Source of the DNA: JBCBSZ01 sp039185015
GTDB taxonomy: Bacteria; Actinomycetota; Acidimicrobiia; Acidimicrobiales; Poriferisodalaceae
Direction: 5' to 3'
DNA: 64,000 nt
Assembly: GCA_039185015.1 (NCBI GenBank)
Contig: JBCDAU010000017.1
Coordinates: forward strand, 1-64,000
Made by a program: the position numbers and the translations under genes
Shown: positions 1 to 8,359 of the stretch, piece after piece
How the letters are laid out: every line of letters begins with the position of its first letter
Position numbering within the stretch: the stretch's first letter is position 1
The notes under the pieces: generated by a model
The model's database searches: none
What the model was told of the DNA's origin: nothing
Seen by the model: only the letters and a program-made list of their open reading frames with translations

Positions 1-293
1 ATGGAGGACTTCTGAGCCCAGCGAAGAAGTCCGGGGCCCGAGCGGCCCGCAGGGCGAGCGGATGCGGAGTGGCCCGGAGGGGTGCGGAGCATCGAGGAAG
101 CCCTGCCTGAGCGGGCAAGCATGGAGGACTTCTGAGCCCAGCGAAGAAGTCCGGGGCCCGAGCGGCCCGCAGGGCGAGCGGATGCGGAGTGGCCCGGAGG
201 GGTGCGGAGCATCGAGGAAGCCCTGCCTGAGCGGGCAAGGATGGAGGACTTCTGAGCGAAGCGAAGAGGTCCGGGGCCTGAGCGGCCCGCAGG
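1..293. repeat. 120-bp tandem repeat array, right end
   Basis: Bases 1-120 and 121-240 are identical except for the last base (c at 120, g at 240). A third, partial copy runs from 241 to about 293 with four substitutions and then diverges. The unit is 40 codons long, so reading frames pass straight through it, but codon use and composition do not look like a gene. The array touches the window edge, so more copies may lie to the left. The unit contains GC-rich self-complementary stretches such as gcggcccgcagggc. No known repeat family is recognised. Confidence 0.95.
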
Positions 294-328
294 ACTCCTC
301 GTCCGAGCCTGCCTCAGCCGATTCCGTG

Positions 329-356
329 ACGAGCGGGGCCGTCGGGCCCCGCTCGT
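329..356. terminator. Strong GC hairpin, probable terminator
   Basis: A perfect 12-bp stem (329-340 with 345-356) closes a GTCG loop. No T-run follows, which is usual for high-GC actinobacterial terminators. It separates the tandem repeat array from the lipoprotein gene that follows. It may end transcription arriving from the left. Confidence 0.6.
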
Positions 357-419
357 TCGCGTCTCGGCGCTGGCGCTTCCTCCCTCCTCGGGAACCACGA
401 CGTGGTGTCGAGACGTCGA

Positions 420-743
420 ATGGACATGACCAGAGCCCGCAACACCGTCCGGCTCCTCGCTGGTGCCCTCGTCCTGCTCCTCGCTGCTGCGTGCGGATCG
501 GTCGACGATCCGGGCGCCCCGCTCGGCGACATCGAGATGCCGTTCGAGCTGGACGCCGTGGCGGTCGAGATCGAAGGAGCCTCGCTCGAGGATGCGGAGG
601 CGTGGGCCGATCGGCAGGGTGCCGAGCTGCGGATCGTCCGCCTGGATGGCGAGGACCTGGCGGCAACGACGGACTTCGTCCCCGAACGAATCAACATCTT
701 CGTCGCCGACGACGTCGTGACCGAGGTCAGCAGCATCGGTTGA
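420..743 (+). CDS. Small lipoprotein, possible I78-type inhibitor fold
   Basis: About 107 residues. The N-terminus is basic, then a hydrophobic segment ends in the lipobox L-A-A-A-C near residue 20, so the mature protein should be anchored outside the membrane. The last 50 residues read E-G-x-x-L-E-D-A, then I-V-R-L-D-G-E and P-E-R-I-N-I-F-V with a terminal V-S-S-I-G. That order resembles the I78 family of small serine-protease inhibitors (R-x-D-R-L-N-V-x-V-D then C-G), but the cysteines of that family are missing. The start is uncertain between 402, 420 and 426; 420 or 426 gives the most normal signal peptide. No clear ribosome binding site is seen. The inhibitor role is a guess; the lipoprotein call is firm. 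Confidence 0.65.
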   Translation: MDMTRARNTVRLLAGALVLLLAAACGSVDDPGAPLGDIEMPFELDAVAVEIEGASLEDAEAWADRQGAELRIVRLDGEDLAATTDFVPERINIFVADDVVTEVSSIG

Positions 744-840
744 CCTGCACGCCGTTGGCCTCTCGACGGCGCCGCGCTCGCGGAGAGCAAGCGCTCGATA
801 CATTGGGAGGTGAAGTCATCGAGTCCTCGGGGGGACGAAC

Positions 841-2550
841 GTGCACTCCAGCGCCCTGTCGGTCGAGCAGCGGTCCGAAGCTCTCGACCGCATCACCACC
901 CAAGAGCTCGACGTCCTGATCATCGGTGGCGGGGTCACCGGGGTGGGCTGTGCCCTCGATGCCGCCACACGCGGCCTGACCGTCGGCCTCGTCGAGCAGC
1001 GGGACTACGCAGCGGGCACCTCCAGCCGGTCGTCGAAGCTGATCCACGGCGGCCTCCGCTACCTGGAACAGTTCAACTTCCGCCTCGTCTTCGAAGCCCT
1101 CGGCGAACGCGGCCTGCTGCTCGAGGAGCTGTGCCCGCACCTCGTACGCCCCGTCTCGTTCCTCTACCCGCTGAAGCACAAGTACTGGGAGCGCCCGTAC
1201 GTCGGCGCCGGCATCGCCCTCTACGACGCGCTCGCCTCGGCGAAGGGCAACCCGTTGCCCCTCCACCGTCATCTGAGTCGTTCCGGCGTGGCGAAGCGGT
1301 TCCCGTCGGTCGACACCGAGAAGATCGCCGGCGGCATCATCTACTGGGACGCCCAGGTGGACGATGCCCGACACACCATGAGCATCGCTCGCACCGCGGC
1401 TCGGTTCGGGGCCTGGCTCGCCCCGAGCACCCGGGTCGTCGACCTCATCCACGAGGGCGACCGGGTCGTCGGCGCCGTGCTGGACGACCTCGAAGGCGGC
1501 CGCCGCCTCGAGGCCCGAGCCAAGCAGGTCGTCAACGCCACCGGCGTCTGGACCGACTCGATCCAGGACATGGGCGGCAAGGGCAAGATCAAGGTCAACG
1601 CCTCGAAGGGCATCCACCTCGTCGTGCCGAGGGATCGCATCAACGCCGACACCGGAGTGATCCTCCGCACCGAGAAGTCCGTGCTGTTCGTGATCCCCTG
1701 GGGCGAGCACTGGATCGTGGGCACGACCGACACGTCCTGGGACCTCGACCTGTCGCACCCCGCGGCGAGCCGCTCCGACATCGACTACCTCCTCGAGCAC
1801 GTCAACTCGGTGCTCACCGACCCGCTCTCACACGACGACATCGTCGGCGTCTACGCCGGCCTGCGTCCCCTGCTGACCGGCGAGTCCGACGACACCTCGA
1901 AGCTGAGTCGGGAGCATGCCGTCTCCCAGGTCGTGCCCGGGCTGATCTCGATCGCCGGTGGCAAGTACACGACGTACCGGGTGATGGCCGAGGACACGAT
2001 CGACGCGGTCGTCCGGAACCTCGGCCGTGAGGTGCCCGACTCGCCGACCGGGTCGACGCCGCTGGTCGGCGCCGACGGCTACCACGGGCTGTGGAACGGT
2101 CGGGCCCGGATCTCCCGACGGGCCGGCCTGCCGATCGAGACCGTCGAGCACCTGCTCGGCCGGTACGGCTCGATGATCGACGAGGTCCTCGCGCTCATCG
2201 ATGAGCAGGCCGACCTGGGCCGTCCGCTCGACGGGGGTGCTGGTCACCTCCGTGCGGAGATCGTCTACGCCTGCCGCAACGAGGGCGCCCTGCACCTCGA
2301 CGACGTCCTCACCCGCCGCACCCGCATCTCGATCGAGACCGCCGACCGGGGTCTCGCCGTGTCCGACGAGGTGGCTGATCTCATGGCCGGTGTCCTCGGT
2401 TGGGACAGTGGCGGCATCGAGCGCGAGCTCGCCCACTACCGGGCCCGCGTCGAGGCCGAGCTGGAGTCCCAGCGGATGCCCGACGACCGCACCGCCGACG
2501 CCGCCCGCCTGGGTGCGCCCGACGTGCGCTTCGCCCCCGGCGCCGGCTGA
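841..2550 (+). CDS. glpD: Glycerol-3-phosphate dehydrogenase, FAD-dependent
   Basis: 569 residues, the usual length for GlpD/GlpA. It oxidises sn-glycerol 3-phosphate to dihydroxyacetone phosphate and passes electrons to the membrane quinone pool. The N-terminal FAD-binding Rossmann motif is I-G-G-G-V-T-G near residue 28. It is followed by the family signature S-S-R-S-S-K-L-I-H-G-G-L-R-Y near residues 60-75. The C-terminal helical DAO_C domain is complete. The GTG start at 841 has a purine-rich stretch (ggggggac) just upstream. No glycerol kinase or facilitator gene is adjacent. The stop abuts the stop of the convergent methyltransferase gene with no gap. Confidence 0.93.
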   Translation: MHSSALSVEQRSEALDRITTQELDVLIIGGGVTGVGCALDAATRGLTVGLVEQRDYAAGTSSRSSKLIHGGLRYLEQFNFRLVFEALGERGLLLEELCPHLVRPVSFLYPLKHKYWERPYVGAGIALYDALASAKGNPLPLHRHLSRSGVAKRFPSVDTEKIAGGIIYWDAQVDDARHTMSIARTAARFGAWLAPSTRVVDLIHEGDRVVGAVLDDLEGGRRLEARAKQVVNATGVWTDSIQDMGGKGKIKVNASKGIHLVVPRDRINADTGVILRTEKSVLFVIPWGEHWIVGTTDTSWDLDLSHPAASRSDIDYLLEHVNSVLTDPLSHDDIVGVYAGLRPLLTGESDDTSKLSREHAVSQVVPGLISIAGGKYTTYRVMAEDTIDAVVRNLGREVPDSPTGSTPLVGADGYHGLWNGRARISRRAGLPIETVEHLLGRYGSMIDEVLALIDEQADLGRPLDGGAGHLRAEIVYACRNEGALHLDDVLTRRTRISIETADRGLAVSDEVADLMAGVLGWDSGGIERELAHYRARVEAELESQRMPDDRTADAARLGAPDVRFAPGAG

Positions 2551-3375
2551 TCAGCGGCGGGCGATCAGCTGGATCGGGGTCACGATCCCGTCGCGGAAGG
2601 CCGCGCCGAGGTTGCCGATCATCGTCGGGAACTCGGGTCCCATCAGGTGGACGAGGTTCACCGTCGGCGGCTCCGCCGCAGCTCGGGCCAGCGCGTCGAC
2701 CACGAGCTGGCGACGGCTGACCGGTTCGCCGACCTCGAATCCCGCATCCGTGAGCGCTGCGACGTACTCGTCCGGTGTGGCGAGGTGGCTGGTGTCCGGG
2801 CTCGACGACCACGGCACCGGGAACTCCAACTCGCCCTCGCCGGTGAGCATGATGTCGTAGACGGCGAAGCGCCCGCCCGGCTGGAGCAGCCGTCGCACCG
2901 CAGCGAAGACGGCGGCCTTGTCGGGCAGGTTCATCCCGACGTGGAACATGGTGGCGACGTCGAACGATGCCTCGGGCAGGCCGAGCTCGGCCGCATCCCC
3001 GACGAGGAAGCTGGTCGTGCCGGCGAGACCGGCCAGCCGGGACAGCTCGGTCGCGGCGTCCACGAAACCGGGCGTGAGGTCGACGCCGGTCACCTCGCAG
3101 CCCGCCAGGCGGGCCATCGAGCGAGCCGGGCCGCCCGCACCGCATCCGACGTCGAGCACCCGGTCGTGGGGAGCCAGGCCGAGATCCTCGACGAGCGCTG
3201 CGGTGGCTGCGGCCCCGCCGAGGTGGAACTCGTCGGCGCCCGACAGCGCCTCGGCGGGGATCGGTGGCTGCGCGACATCGATGCCGGCATCGGTCAGGGC
3301 GGCGAGGATGGCGGCGAGCGCACCTCCGTCACGGGAGTAGTGGTCGACGAGGTCCGCGGGATCGTGCTCCGCCAT
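2551..3375 (-). CDS. Class I SAM-dependent methyltransferase
   Basis: 274 residues from the ATG at 3375; a TTG start at 3399 is possible but less likely. The SAM-binding motif I is D-V-G-C-G-A-G-G, followed by the acidic D-L-T-P at the end of strand 2. The fold resembles the Methyltransf_11 type seen in glycine/sarcosine and tocopherol methyltransferases; the N-terminal Y-S-R-D-G region fits this group. The substrate cannot be read from sequence. A -10 hexamer TAGCGT lies 8 nt before the ATG, and there is no Shine-Dalgarno, so the mRNA is probably leaderless. It is a single gene, convergent with glpD. Confidence 0.85.
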   Translation of the reverse strand: MAEHDPADLVDHYSRDGGALAAILAALTDAGIDVAQPPIPAEALSGADEFHLGGAAATAALVEDLGLAPHDRVLDVGCGAGGPARSMARLAGCEVTGVDLTPGFVDAATELSRLAGLAGTTSFLVGDAAELGLPEASFDVATMFHVGMNLPDKAAVFAAVRRLLQPGGRFAVYDIMLTGEGELEFPVPWSSSPDTSHLATPDEYVAALTDAGFEVGEPVSRRQLVVDALARAAAEPPTVNLVHLMGPEFPTMIGNLGAAFRDGIVTPIQLIARR

Positions 3376-3383
3376 GGCCGGAG

Positions 3384-3389
3384 ACGCTA
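3384..3389 (-). promoter_or_regulatory. -10 element TAGCGT, near-leaderless
   Basis: The hexamer sits 8 nt upstream of the methyltransferase ATG at 3375. Transcription would start at or next to the start codon. Confidence 0.5.
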
Positions 3390-3437
3390 GGCCGTGCAAC
3401 GGTCGGCGGGCGTCGGATTCGGCTGCTCAGCAGATCG

Positions 3438-4034
3438 TCACCCGCGCTGGGCGCGGCGATCGATCGCGGCGAGCCAGCTGCGTCGGATCAGGCCGGACGG
3501 GTACCGGATGAGTCCCCAGTACGGGGCGAACTTCAGCTCCGCGCCTCGATCGGTGCCGGCGACCAGCGTCTCGGTCTCGATCCGGGTACGGCCTCCCTCG
3601 GCGATCGCCTCGAGCCGGGCGACGGTCACCGCCCGGTCGGGCGTGTCGCAGGCGAGGAACGAGGCTGGGTCGTCGAACCGGATCGGGGAGTTGTCCGTCG
3701 GCGACCAGAACCTCCCCGCGGCACCGAAGATCACGACCGCCCGCCCGTCGACCGGCCGCTCGTCGCGCCGGAGGACGATGAAGCCCTCGCGGACGAAGAG
3801 CTCGAGCAACGGACGCGGCTCCGATGCCTGTGGTGGACGGCCGCCGAGCAGCCGGCGGGGCAGGCCTCGGAGGGCGAACAACGGCCCGAGGGTGCGGATC
3901 TCCGAGCCGGTGACCGCCAGCGCTGCGGGCCACACCTGCTCGATCGCTCGATCGACGTTGCGCCGATGCAGCTCGCGGAACCGAGCCCGGGGCAGCGCGT
4001 CGTGGAGTTCGAGGTCGTCGAGCAGGGGAGCCAT
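3438..4034 (-). CDS. Conserved hypothetical, SRPBCC-like
   Basis: About 198 residues from the ATG at 4034. No signal peptide or membrane segment is visible. The sequence has the pattern of START/SRPBCC lipid-binding proteins: an N-terminal V-D-R-A-I-E-Q-V-W helix, then alternating strands. A G-R-F-W-S-P segment and a closing W-G-L-I-R amphipathic helix follow. Similar proteins are common in actinobacteria without a known ligand. The open frame continues upstream to 5159 but there overlaps the serine hydrolase gene, so that part is rejected. A strong inverted repeat lies in the promoter, suggesting a dedicated repressor. Confidence 0.7.
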   Translation of the reverse strand: MAPLLDDLELHDALPRARFRELHRRNVDRAIEQVWPAALAVTGSEIRTLGPLFALRGLPRRLLGGRPPQASEPRPLLELFVREGFIVLRRDERPVDGRAVVIFGAAGRFWSPTDNSPIRFDDPASFLACDTPDRAVTVARLEAIAEGGRTRIETETLVAGTDRGAELKFAPYWGLIRYPSGLIRRSWLAAIDRRAQRG

Positions 4035-4041
4035 GAGGACA

Positions 4042-4077
4042 AAACTGGCACTCGGTGCCAGCAAGGTCAACGTGACC
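4042..4077 (-). promoter_or_regulatory. Promoter with operator-like inverted repeats
   Basis: On the minus strand there is a -35 TTGACC (4065-4070), a 17-nt spacer and a -10 CAGTTT (4042-4047). The spacer holds most of a perfect 7-bp inverted repeat, ctggcac-tcg-gtgccag (4045-4061). A second one, ggtca-acg-tgacc (4065-4077), covers the -35. This is the usual position for a TetR- or GntR-type operator. The regulator is not adjacent. Confidence 0.55.
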
Positions 4078-4107
4078 CTCGTCTCACGACCTTGCGGCGA
4101 AACGGCA

Positions 4108-4176
4108 ACGAGCACGGACACGCCGCAGCCCGTCAGGGCGAGGACCTGTGGAGGAGGGTGGGGCTCCGGGGCCCCA
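4108..4176. repeat. Dispersed intergenic element, copy A, with hairpin
   Basis: It contains acgagcacgg, then ccgcagcccgtcagggcg followed by aggac, and ends in an 18-base hairpin tggggc-tccggg-gcccca (4159-4176). The same parts in the same order occur at 32269-32355. Here it lies just downstream of the serine hydrolase stop and probably serves as its terminator. Confidence 0.7.
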
Positions 4177-4189
4177 GCCGGGAATGAGC

Positions 4190-5425
4190 TCAGTCGACGA
4201 GTGCCTGGTAGACGAGCTGCTTCAGCTGGGTCCGGAGCGGGTGGGTGCTCGACGGGAGCAGCTGGGTGAAGAACACGGCGGTGAGGTCCTCGACCGGATC
4301 GACCCAGAAGGCCGTCGACGCGGCGCCGCCCCAGTTGAACTCGCCGACCGAGGACAGCGTCTTCGTGGCCGCCGGGTCGATCACGACGGCGAACCCGAGC
4401 CCGAACCCGACGCCGTCGAACGCTGTCTCGGCGAACAGCGGCCTGCCGTACTCGGATAGGTCGGCGTTGCCCGGCAGGTGGTTCTGGGTCATGTACTCGA
4501 GCGTCCGGGTGCCGAGCAGTCTCACGCCGTCGAGCTCGCCACCCCGACGCAGCATGTCGGCGAAACGCAGGTAGTCGCCGGCCGTCGTGACCAGGCCGCC
4601 CCCGCCGGACTCGAACGTCGGTGGAGCCAACGCCGCGTTCCCCATCGCATCGCTGCGGAGCCGCTCCCCGTTGGCCGGGTTGGCGACGTAGAGCGCCGCC
4701 ATCCGGTCGTGACGGTCCTCCGAGCAGTGGAACGCCGTGTCGGTCATGCCCAGCGGTCCGAGGATCCGGGTCCGGAAGAACTCGCTCAACGACTGCCCGG
4801 AGACCACCTCCACGAGGCGCCCGAGGACGTCGGTCGACACCGAGTAGTTCCACTCCGTCCCCGGCTCGAAGACCAGCGGTTGCTCGGCGAGCGCGTCGAC
4901 CCCGGCTGCCAGGTCCATCCCGGCCGGCGAGCCCCAGTTCCACCCGGCCTCCCGGTATCGCTGATCCACCGGATGGGCGTTGAGGAAGTCGTAGGTCATC
5001 CCCGAGGTGTGGGTCATCAGGTGCCAGATCTGCATCGGCGTCGGGGTCGGCACGGTCGCCGGGGCGAGCGCCGACCCGCTCGAGTAGATGCGCTGATCCC
5101 GGAACGACGGGAGGTAGCGGTGGACCGGATCCTTCAGCTCGAAGGCCCCCTCCTCCCACAGCATCATCGCCGCCACCGTCGTGATCGGCTTGGTCATGGA
5201 GTAGGCACGGAAGATCGTGTCGTCCTCGACCGGCAGTTCGGCCTCGACGTCCCGGTGGCCGTACGCGTCGGCGAACACCGTGTCGCCGCCCCGGGTCACG
5301 GCGATCTGCCAGCCCGGGAGGAGCCGATCGTCGACGTACCGCCGGAAGTGGGCCGAGATCCGTCCCAGCCTGACCGGGTCGAATCCCCGTTCCTCCGGAT
5401 CGATCGTGACCTTGACGCTGCTCAT
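4190..5425 (-). CDS. Serine hydrolase, beta-lactamase class C / EstB family
   Basis: 411 residues from the ATG at 5425, which has aggagggg just upstream. The frame extends to 5692 but the start at 5425 has the ribosome site. The catalytic S-x-x-K is S-M-T-K near residue 90. The general base tyrosine lies in W-N-Y-S-V, and a W-G-G replaces the K-T-G triad, as in EstB-type esterases and beta-lactamase-related proteins. The family hydrolyses esters, beta-lactams or D-amino peptides; which one cannot be told here. No signal peptide is seen, so a cytoplasmic esterase is more likely than a true beta-lactamase. The gene is divergent from the DUF3179 gene across 130 bases. Confidence 0.85.
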   Translation of the reverse strand: MSSVKVTIDPEERGFDPVRLGRISAHFRRYVDDRLLPGWQIAVTRGGDTVFADAYGHRDVEAELPVEDDTIFRAYSMTKPITTVAAMMLWEEGAFELKDPVHRYLPSFRDQRIYSSGSALAPATVPTPTPMQIWHLMTHTSGMTYDFLNAHPVDQRYREAGWNWGSPAGMDLAAGVDALAEQPLVFEPGTEWNYSVSTDVLGRLVEVVSGQSLSEFFRTRILGPLGMTDTAFHCSEDRHDRMAALYVANPANGERLRSDAMGNAALAPPTFESGGGGLVTTAGDYLRFADMLRRGGELDGVRLLGTRTLEYMTQNHLPGNADLSEYGRPLFAETAFDGVGFGLGFAVVIDPAATKTLSSVGEFNWGGAASTAFWVDPVEDLTAVFFTQLLPSSTHPLRTQLKQLVYQALVD

Positions 5426-5555
5426 GGATCCCCTCCTGGCCTGCGGCGACAGTACGACGGCCGTCACCGGAGCGCCCATCGTCTGCGGTGTGAACCTCTG
5501 CGGAACGTGCACCCCGAGCGCGCCGCCCGAGTCCACGCTCCGGGTTGGCTGAGGC

Positions 5556-7001
5556 ATGGCCCGATCGCGACCGCTCGCACGGCTCGCAGCCGTCGTCGCA
5601 GCGCTGCTCGTCGGCGGGGCGTGCGCGTCGGGGAGCGACAGCGACTCGGCGGACTCGATCGTCGACGACGGGCCGCCCCGTGGCGTCGTCATCGACTACG
5701 GCGTCGCCCCCGAGGTGCCAGACGATCCGCTCGCCCCCGATGTCGCCGAGGCGGTGGAGCAGCTCTTCGGCGAACGGTTCGAGGTCGGGCTCACCTCCGC
5801 AGACCGGGAGGCCTTCTCGGTGCTCGCCCTCTCGGGTGACGCACGGCTGGCCTGGATCATCAGCGACCTGATGCGGGTCGCACAGGATCCGGTGCTGCTC
5901 CGCAACGCACCGCCGTCCGCCGGTGCGAACCGCTTGACCGTCCAGGATCTCTCCTTCGCCGCCAGCGAGCTCACGGGCTTCAGCTTCAGCCCCACGCCAT
6001 CACTCTGGAACCAGCTCACCAACGCGCTGTTGGCCTGGGACCTCCCCGCACCTCCGGGCTACCTGGCGGCCAAGCGCAACATCTACACGGCGGTGGAACC
6101 GGCCTGGGAGCCGCTGCTCGCCGACGGCTCGGCCATCGACTGGCGGCTCGTGTCGTGGGGCGGAGTGCTCATCGACGACCGGCCGTTCGGCTCCACCGAC
6201 GACGCCTGCAACTGCATCCCGGCCGCCGACAACCCACCCGTGCAGACCGCCGACGACGCGTCATGGCTCGCCGACGATGCCGTCGTGTTCGGCGTGGTCA
6301 TCAACGGCGAGGCCCGTGCCTACCCGCGTCGGATCATGGAGGTGCGGGAGATGGTCAACGACACGCTCGGCGGACGCGACATCGCCCTGCCGTACTGCAC
6401 GCTCTGCGGCTCGGCCCAGGTGTGGTTCACCGACGACCTGCCCGACGGCGTCGAGCGACCGGTCTTCCGGACCTCGGGGTTGCTGTCCCGCTCCAACAAG
6501 GTCATGTACGACCTCAACACGCAGTCGATCTTCGACACCTTCCTCGGCACGGCCGACAGCGGCCCGCTCCACGAGCTCGGCATCTCCCTCACCGGTCACC
6601 CGATCGTGACCTCGACGTGGGGGGCCTGGGTCGAGGAGCACCCGGACACCACCGTGCTCGTCGAGCGGCTGGCGCTCGGTCGCGACTTCGACTTCCGCAA
6701 CGGACGCGACGCGGCCGGCCCGATCTTCCCCATCGGCCAGGTGGACCCCCGCCTCGCGATCCAGGAGGACGTGCTCGGCATCGTTCGGCAGGATGGCCGG
6801 CCCCTGGCCGTCCACGTCGACACCGCCGCCGCCAGCCTCGAGCGAGGGGAGGACGTCGTGATCGACGGCATCAGCATCGTCCTGGCCGGCGACGGGTTGC
6901 AGGCGCTCGACGAGGCCGGCGAGGAGCTGACCACCCACCAGGCCTTCTGGTTCGCCTGGTCGCAGTTCCACCCGCTCACCGAGATCTGGCCGCCTCGTTG
7001 A
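5556..7001 (+). CDS. DUF3179 lipoprotein
   Basis: 481 residues with a lipoprotein signal (hydrophobic segment then G-G-A-C near residue 22). The C-terminal 280 residues match the DUF3179 pattern: A-Y-P-R-R-I-M, Y-C-T-L-C-G-S with two cysteines that could bind metal or form a disulphide, then R-T-S-G-L-L-S-R-S-N-K-V-M-Y-D. The family is widespread in bacteria and archaea, and its function is not established. The protein should be attached to the outer face of the membrane. It appears to be a single-gene unit, followed by a weak hairpin at 7045-7068. Confidence 0.88.
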   Translation: MARSRPLARLAAVVAALLVGGACASGSDSDSADSIVDDGPPRGVVIDYGVAPEVPDDPLAPDVAEAVEQLFGERFEVGLTSADREAFSVLALSGDARLAWIISDLMRVAQDPVLLRNAPPSAGANRLTVQDLSFAASELTGFSFSPTPSLWNQLTNALLAWDLPAPPGYLAAKRNIYTAVEPAWEPLLADGSAIDWRLVSWGGVLIDDRPFGSTDDACNCIPAADNPPVQTADDASWLADDAVVFGVVINGEARAYPRRIMEVREMVNDTLGGRDIALPYCTLCGSAQVWFTDDLPDGVERPVFRTSGLLSRSNKVMYDLNTQSIFDTFLGTADSGPLHELGISLTGHPIVTSTWGAWVEEHPDTTVLVERLALGRDFDFRNGRDAAGPIFPIGQVDPRLAIQEDVLGIVRQDGRPLAVHVDTAAASLERGEDVVIDGISIVLAGDGLQALDEAGEELTTHQAFWFAWSQFHPLTEIWPPR

Positions 7002-7044
7002 CCCGGGCGGGGCCGTAGCTCGTGCCGTGCCCAACCGACGCACA

Positions 7045-7068
7045 AGCGGGTGGCCGACGGGACCCGCT
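7045..7068 (+). terminator. Possible terminator hairpin
   Basis: A 7-bp stem agcgggt/acccgct closes a 10-base loop in the gap after the DUF3179 gene and before the nitrobindin promoter. There is no T-run. Confidence 0.35.
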
Positions 7069-7082
7069 GTGGGGCCCGCCGG

Positions 7083-7088
7083 TAGCCT
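7083..7088 (+). promoter_or_regulatory. -10 element TAGCCT
   Basis: It lies 6 nt before the nitrobindin GTG at 7095; a leaderless start is predicted. It would drive the three overlapping genes 7095-9189. Confidence 0.5.
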
Positions 7089-7094
7089 GACCGG

Positions 7095-7574
7095 GTGTCC
7101 GAGCCCGATCTCCATCCCGCGCTCGCTGCGCTGCAGCCGCTGCTCGGGACCTGGCGCGGCGAAGGTGCGGGTGAGTACCCGACGATCGAGTCGTTCGTCT
7201 ACGTCGAGGAGATCTCCATCGCTCCCGGCCCGGGCAAGCCGTTCCTCGTTTACGGCCAGCGGACCCGCCACCGCGACGATGGGCGCCCGTTGCACGCCGA
7301 GACCGGCTACTGGCGAGCGGTCGGCGACGATCGGATCGAGGTCGTGCTCTCCCACCCCACCGGCATCGTCGAGCGCCTCGATGGGAGCTGGGACGGTCGG
7401 GTGGCCGAGCTGGTCGACGACGATGTCGCCTCCACGCCCACGGCGGTGACGGTCACCCGGACCGCCCGCCGCTTCGAGCTCGACGGCGACACCCTCCGCT
7501 ACACGGTGGCCATGGCCGCCGTCGGTCACGAGCTGACGCACCACCTGCGGGCCGAGCTCCACCGGGCGCCGTGA
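7095..7574 (+). CDS. Nitrobindin-like haem protein (FABP-like barrel)
   Basis: 159 residues, the normal size for bacterial nitrobindins (DUF1794/THAP4-like). Members bind ferric haem in a 10-stranded beta-barrel and isomerise peroxynitrite to nitrate. The N-terminal signature G-T-W-R-G-E-G-x-G-x-Y is at residues 18-28. The C-terminal H-H-L-R-A-x-L, which carries the proximal haem histidine, is present. The stop overlaps the fdhD start by 4 bp, so the two are translationally coupled. This suggests a shared operon, although a functional link between NO chemistry and FdhD is not established. Confidence 0.88.
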   Translation: MSEPDLHPALAALQPLLGTWRGEGAGEYPTIESFVYVEEISIAPGPGKPFLVYGQRTRHRDDGRPLHAETGYWRAVGDDRIEVVLSHPTGIVERLDGSWDGRVAELVDDDVASTPTAVTVTRTARRFELDGDTLRYTVAMAAVGHELTHHLRAELHRAP

Positions 7575-8359
7575 GCGGTCGCACGCGATCGTTCATCGTC
7601 GAGCGAATCACCGCCGACGAGCGCAGTCGGGGACCCGACGACCTCGTCGTCGAGGAGCCGCTCGAGATCCGCCTCGACGACCGGCTGGTCGCGACGACGA
7701 TGCGGACGCCCGGCCACGACGTCGAGCTCGCCGTCGGGTTCTGTCACGCCGACGGGCTCCTCGCCGGAGCGAAGGTCCTCGCCGCCCGCCACTGCGGCGA
7801 TGGCTCGACCGGCACCTACAACGTGATCGACGTCGACACCGGCGGGCGAGCGCCCGCGCCGACGGCCCGGCTCGGGAACGTGTCGGCCTCGTGCGGGCTC
7901 TGCGGGACGGTCGCCCTGACCGAGCTCACCGAGCGGCTCGGCGCGCTCGGTCCCGTCCCCACGCACGCCGCCGAGCTGCTCGCCGAGGTCGTCGAGGCGA
8001 CCCGCGCCGCGCAGCCGCTCTTCGACGACACGGGTGCCGTGCACGGTGCCGCCGCCTTCGCTCCGGATGGTGCGCTCGGTCCTGTTCGCGAGGACATCGG
8101 TCGTCACAACGCCGTCGACAAGGTCGTCGGCCGGCTCCTCCTCGACGAGGCCCCGCCGGGACCGCGCGACGGCCTCGTGGTCACAGGCCGAGCGTCGTTC
8201 GAGATGGTCCAGAAGGCGTGGGCGGCCGGCTTCGGCACGCTCGTCGCCGTCAGTGGCCCGTCCGCGCTGGCCGTCGAGGCGGCGCGACGGTCCGGCATGA
8301 CCCTCGTCGGCTTCGCTCGCGACGGCCGGCTCAACGTCTACGCGGGCGAGGTCGCGTGA
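7571..8359 (+). CDS. fdhD: FdhD, formate dehydrogenase sulfur-carrier protein
   Basis: 262 residues, full length. FdhD moves sulfur from IscS to the molybdenum cofactor (bis-MGD) of formate dehydrogenase and is needed for its activity. The conserved cysteine motif C-G-x-C-G is present as C-G-L-C-G near residue 112. The downstream signature with R-E-D-I-G-R-H-N-A-V-D-K is intact, as is G-R-A-S-F-E-M. No formate dehydrogenase or molybdopterin gene is in the window, so its client enzyme is elsewhere. It overlaps both neighbours by 4 bp. Confidence 0.93.
   Translation: MSGRTRSFIVERITADERSRGPDDLVVEEPLEIRLDDRLVATTMRTPGHDVELAVGFCHADGLLAGAKVLAARHCGDGSTGTYNVIDVDTGGRAPAPTARLGNVSASCGLCGTVALTELTERLGALGPVPTHAAELLAEVVEATRAAQPLFDDTGAVHGAAAFAPDGALGPVREDIGRHNAVDKVVGRLLLDEAPPGPRDGLVVTGRASFEMVQKAWAAGFGTLVAVSGPSALAVEAARRSGMTLVGFARDGRLNVYAGEVA

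Noticed and set aside
1..293. CRISPR array
   Set aside because: The repeat is contiguous with no spacers, and its 120-bp unit is far too long.
62..919. 285-codon plus-strand frame across the tandem repeat
   Set aside because: It runs through the 120-bp repeat, the strong hairpin, the lipoprotein gene in another frame and the glpD start; codon use is not gene-like.
4035..5159. Upstream extension of the SRPBCC-like gene frame to 5159
   Set aside because: It overlaps the serine hydrolase, whose catalytic motifs are in a different frame, and crosses the operator and hairpin.
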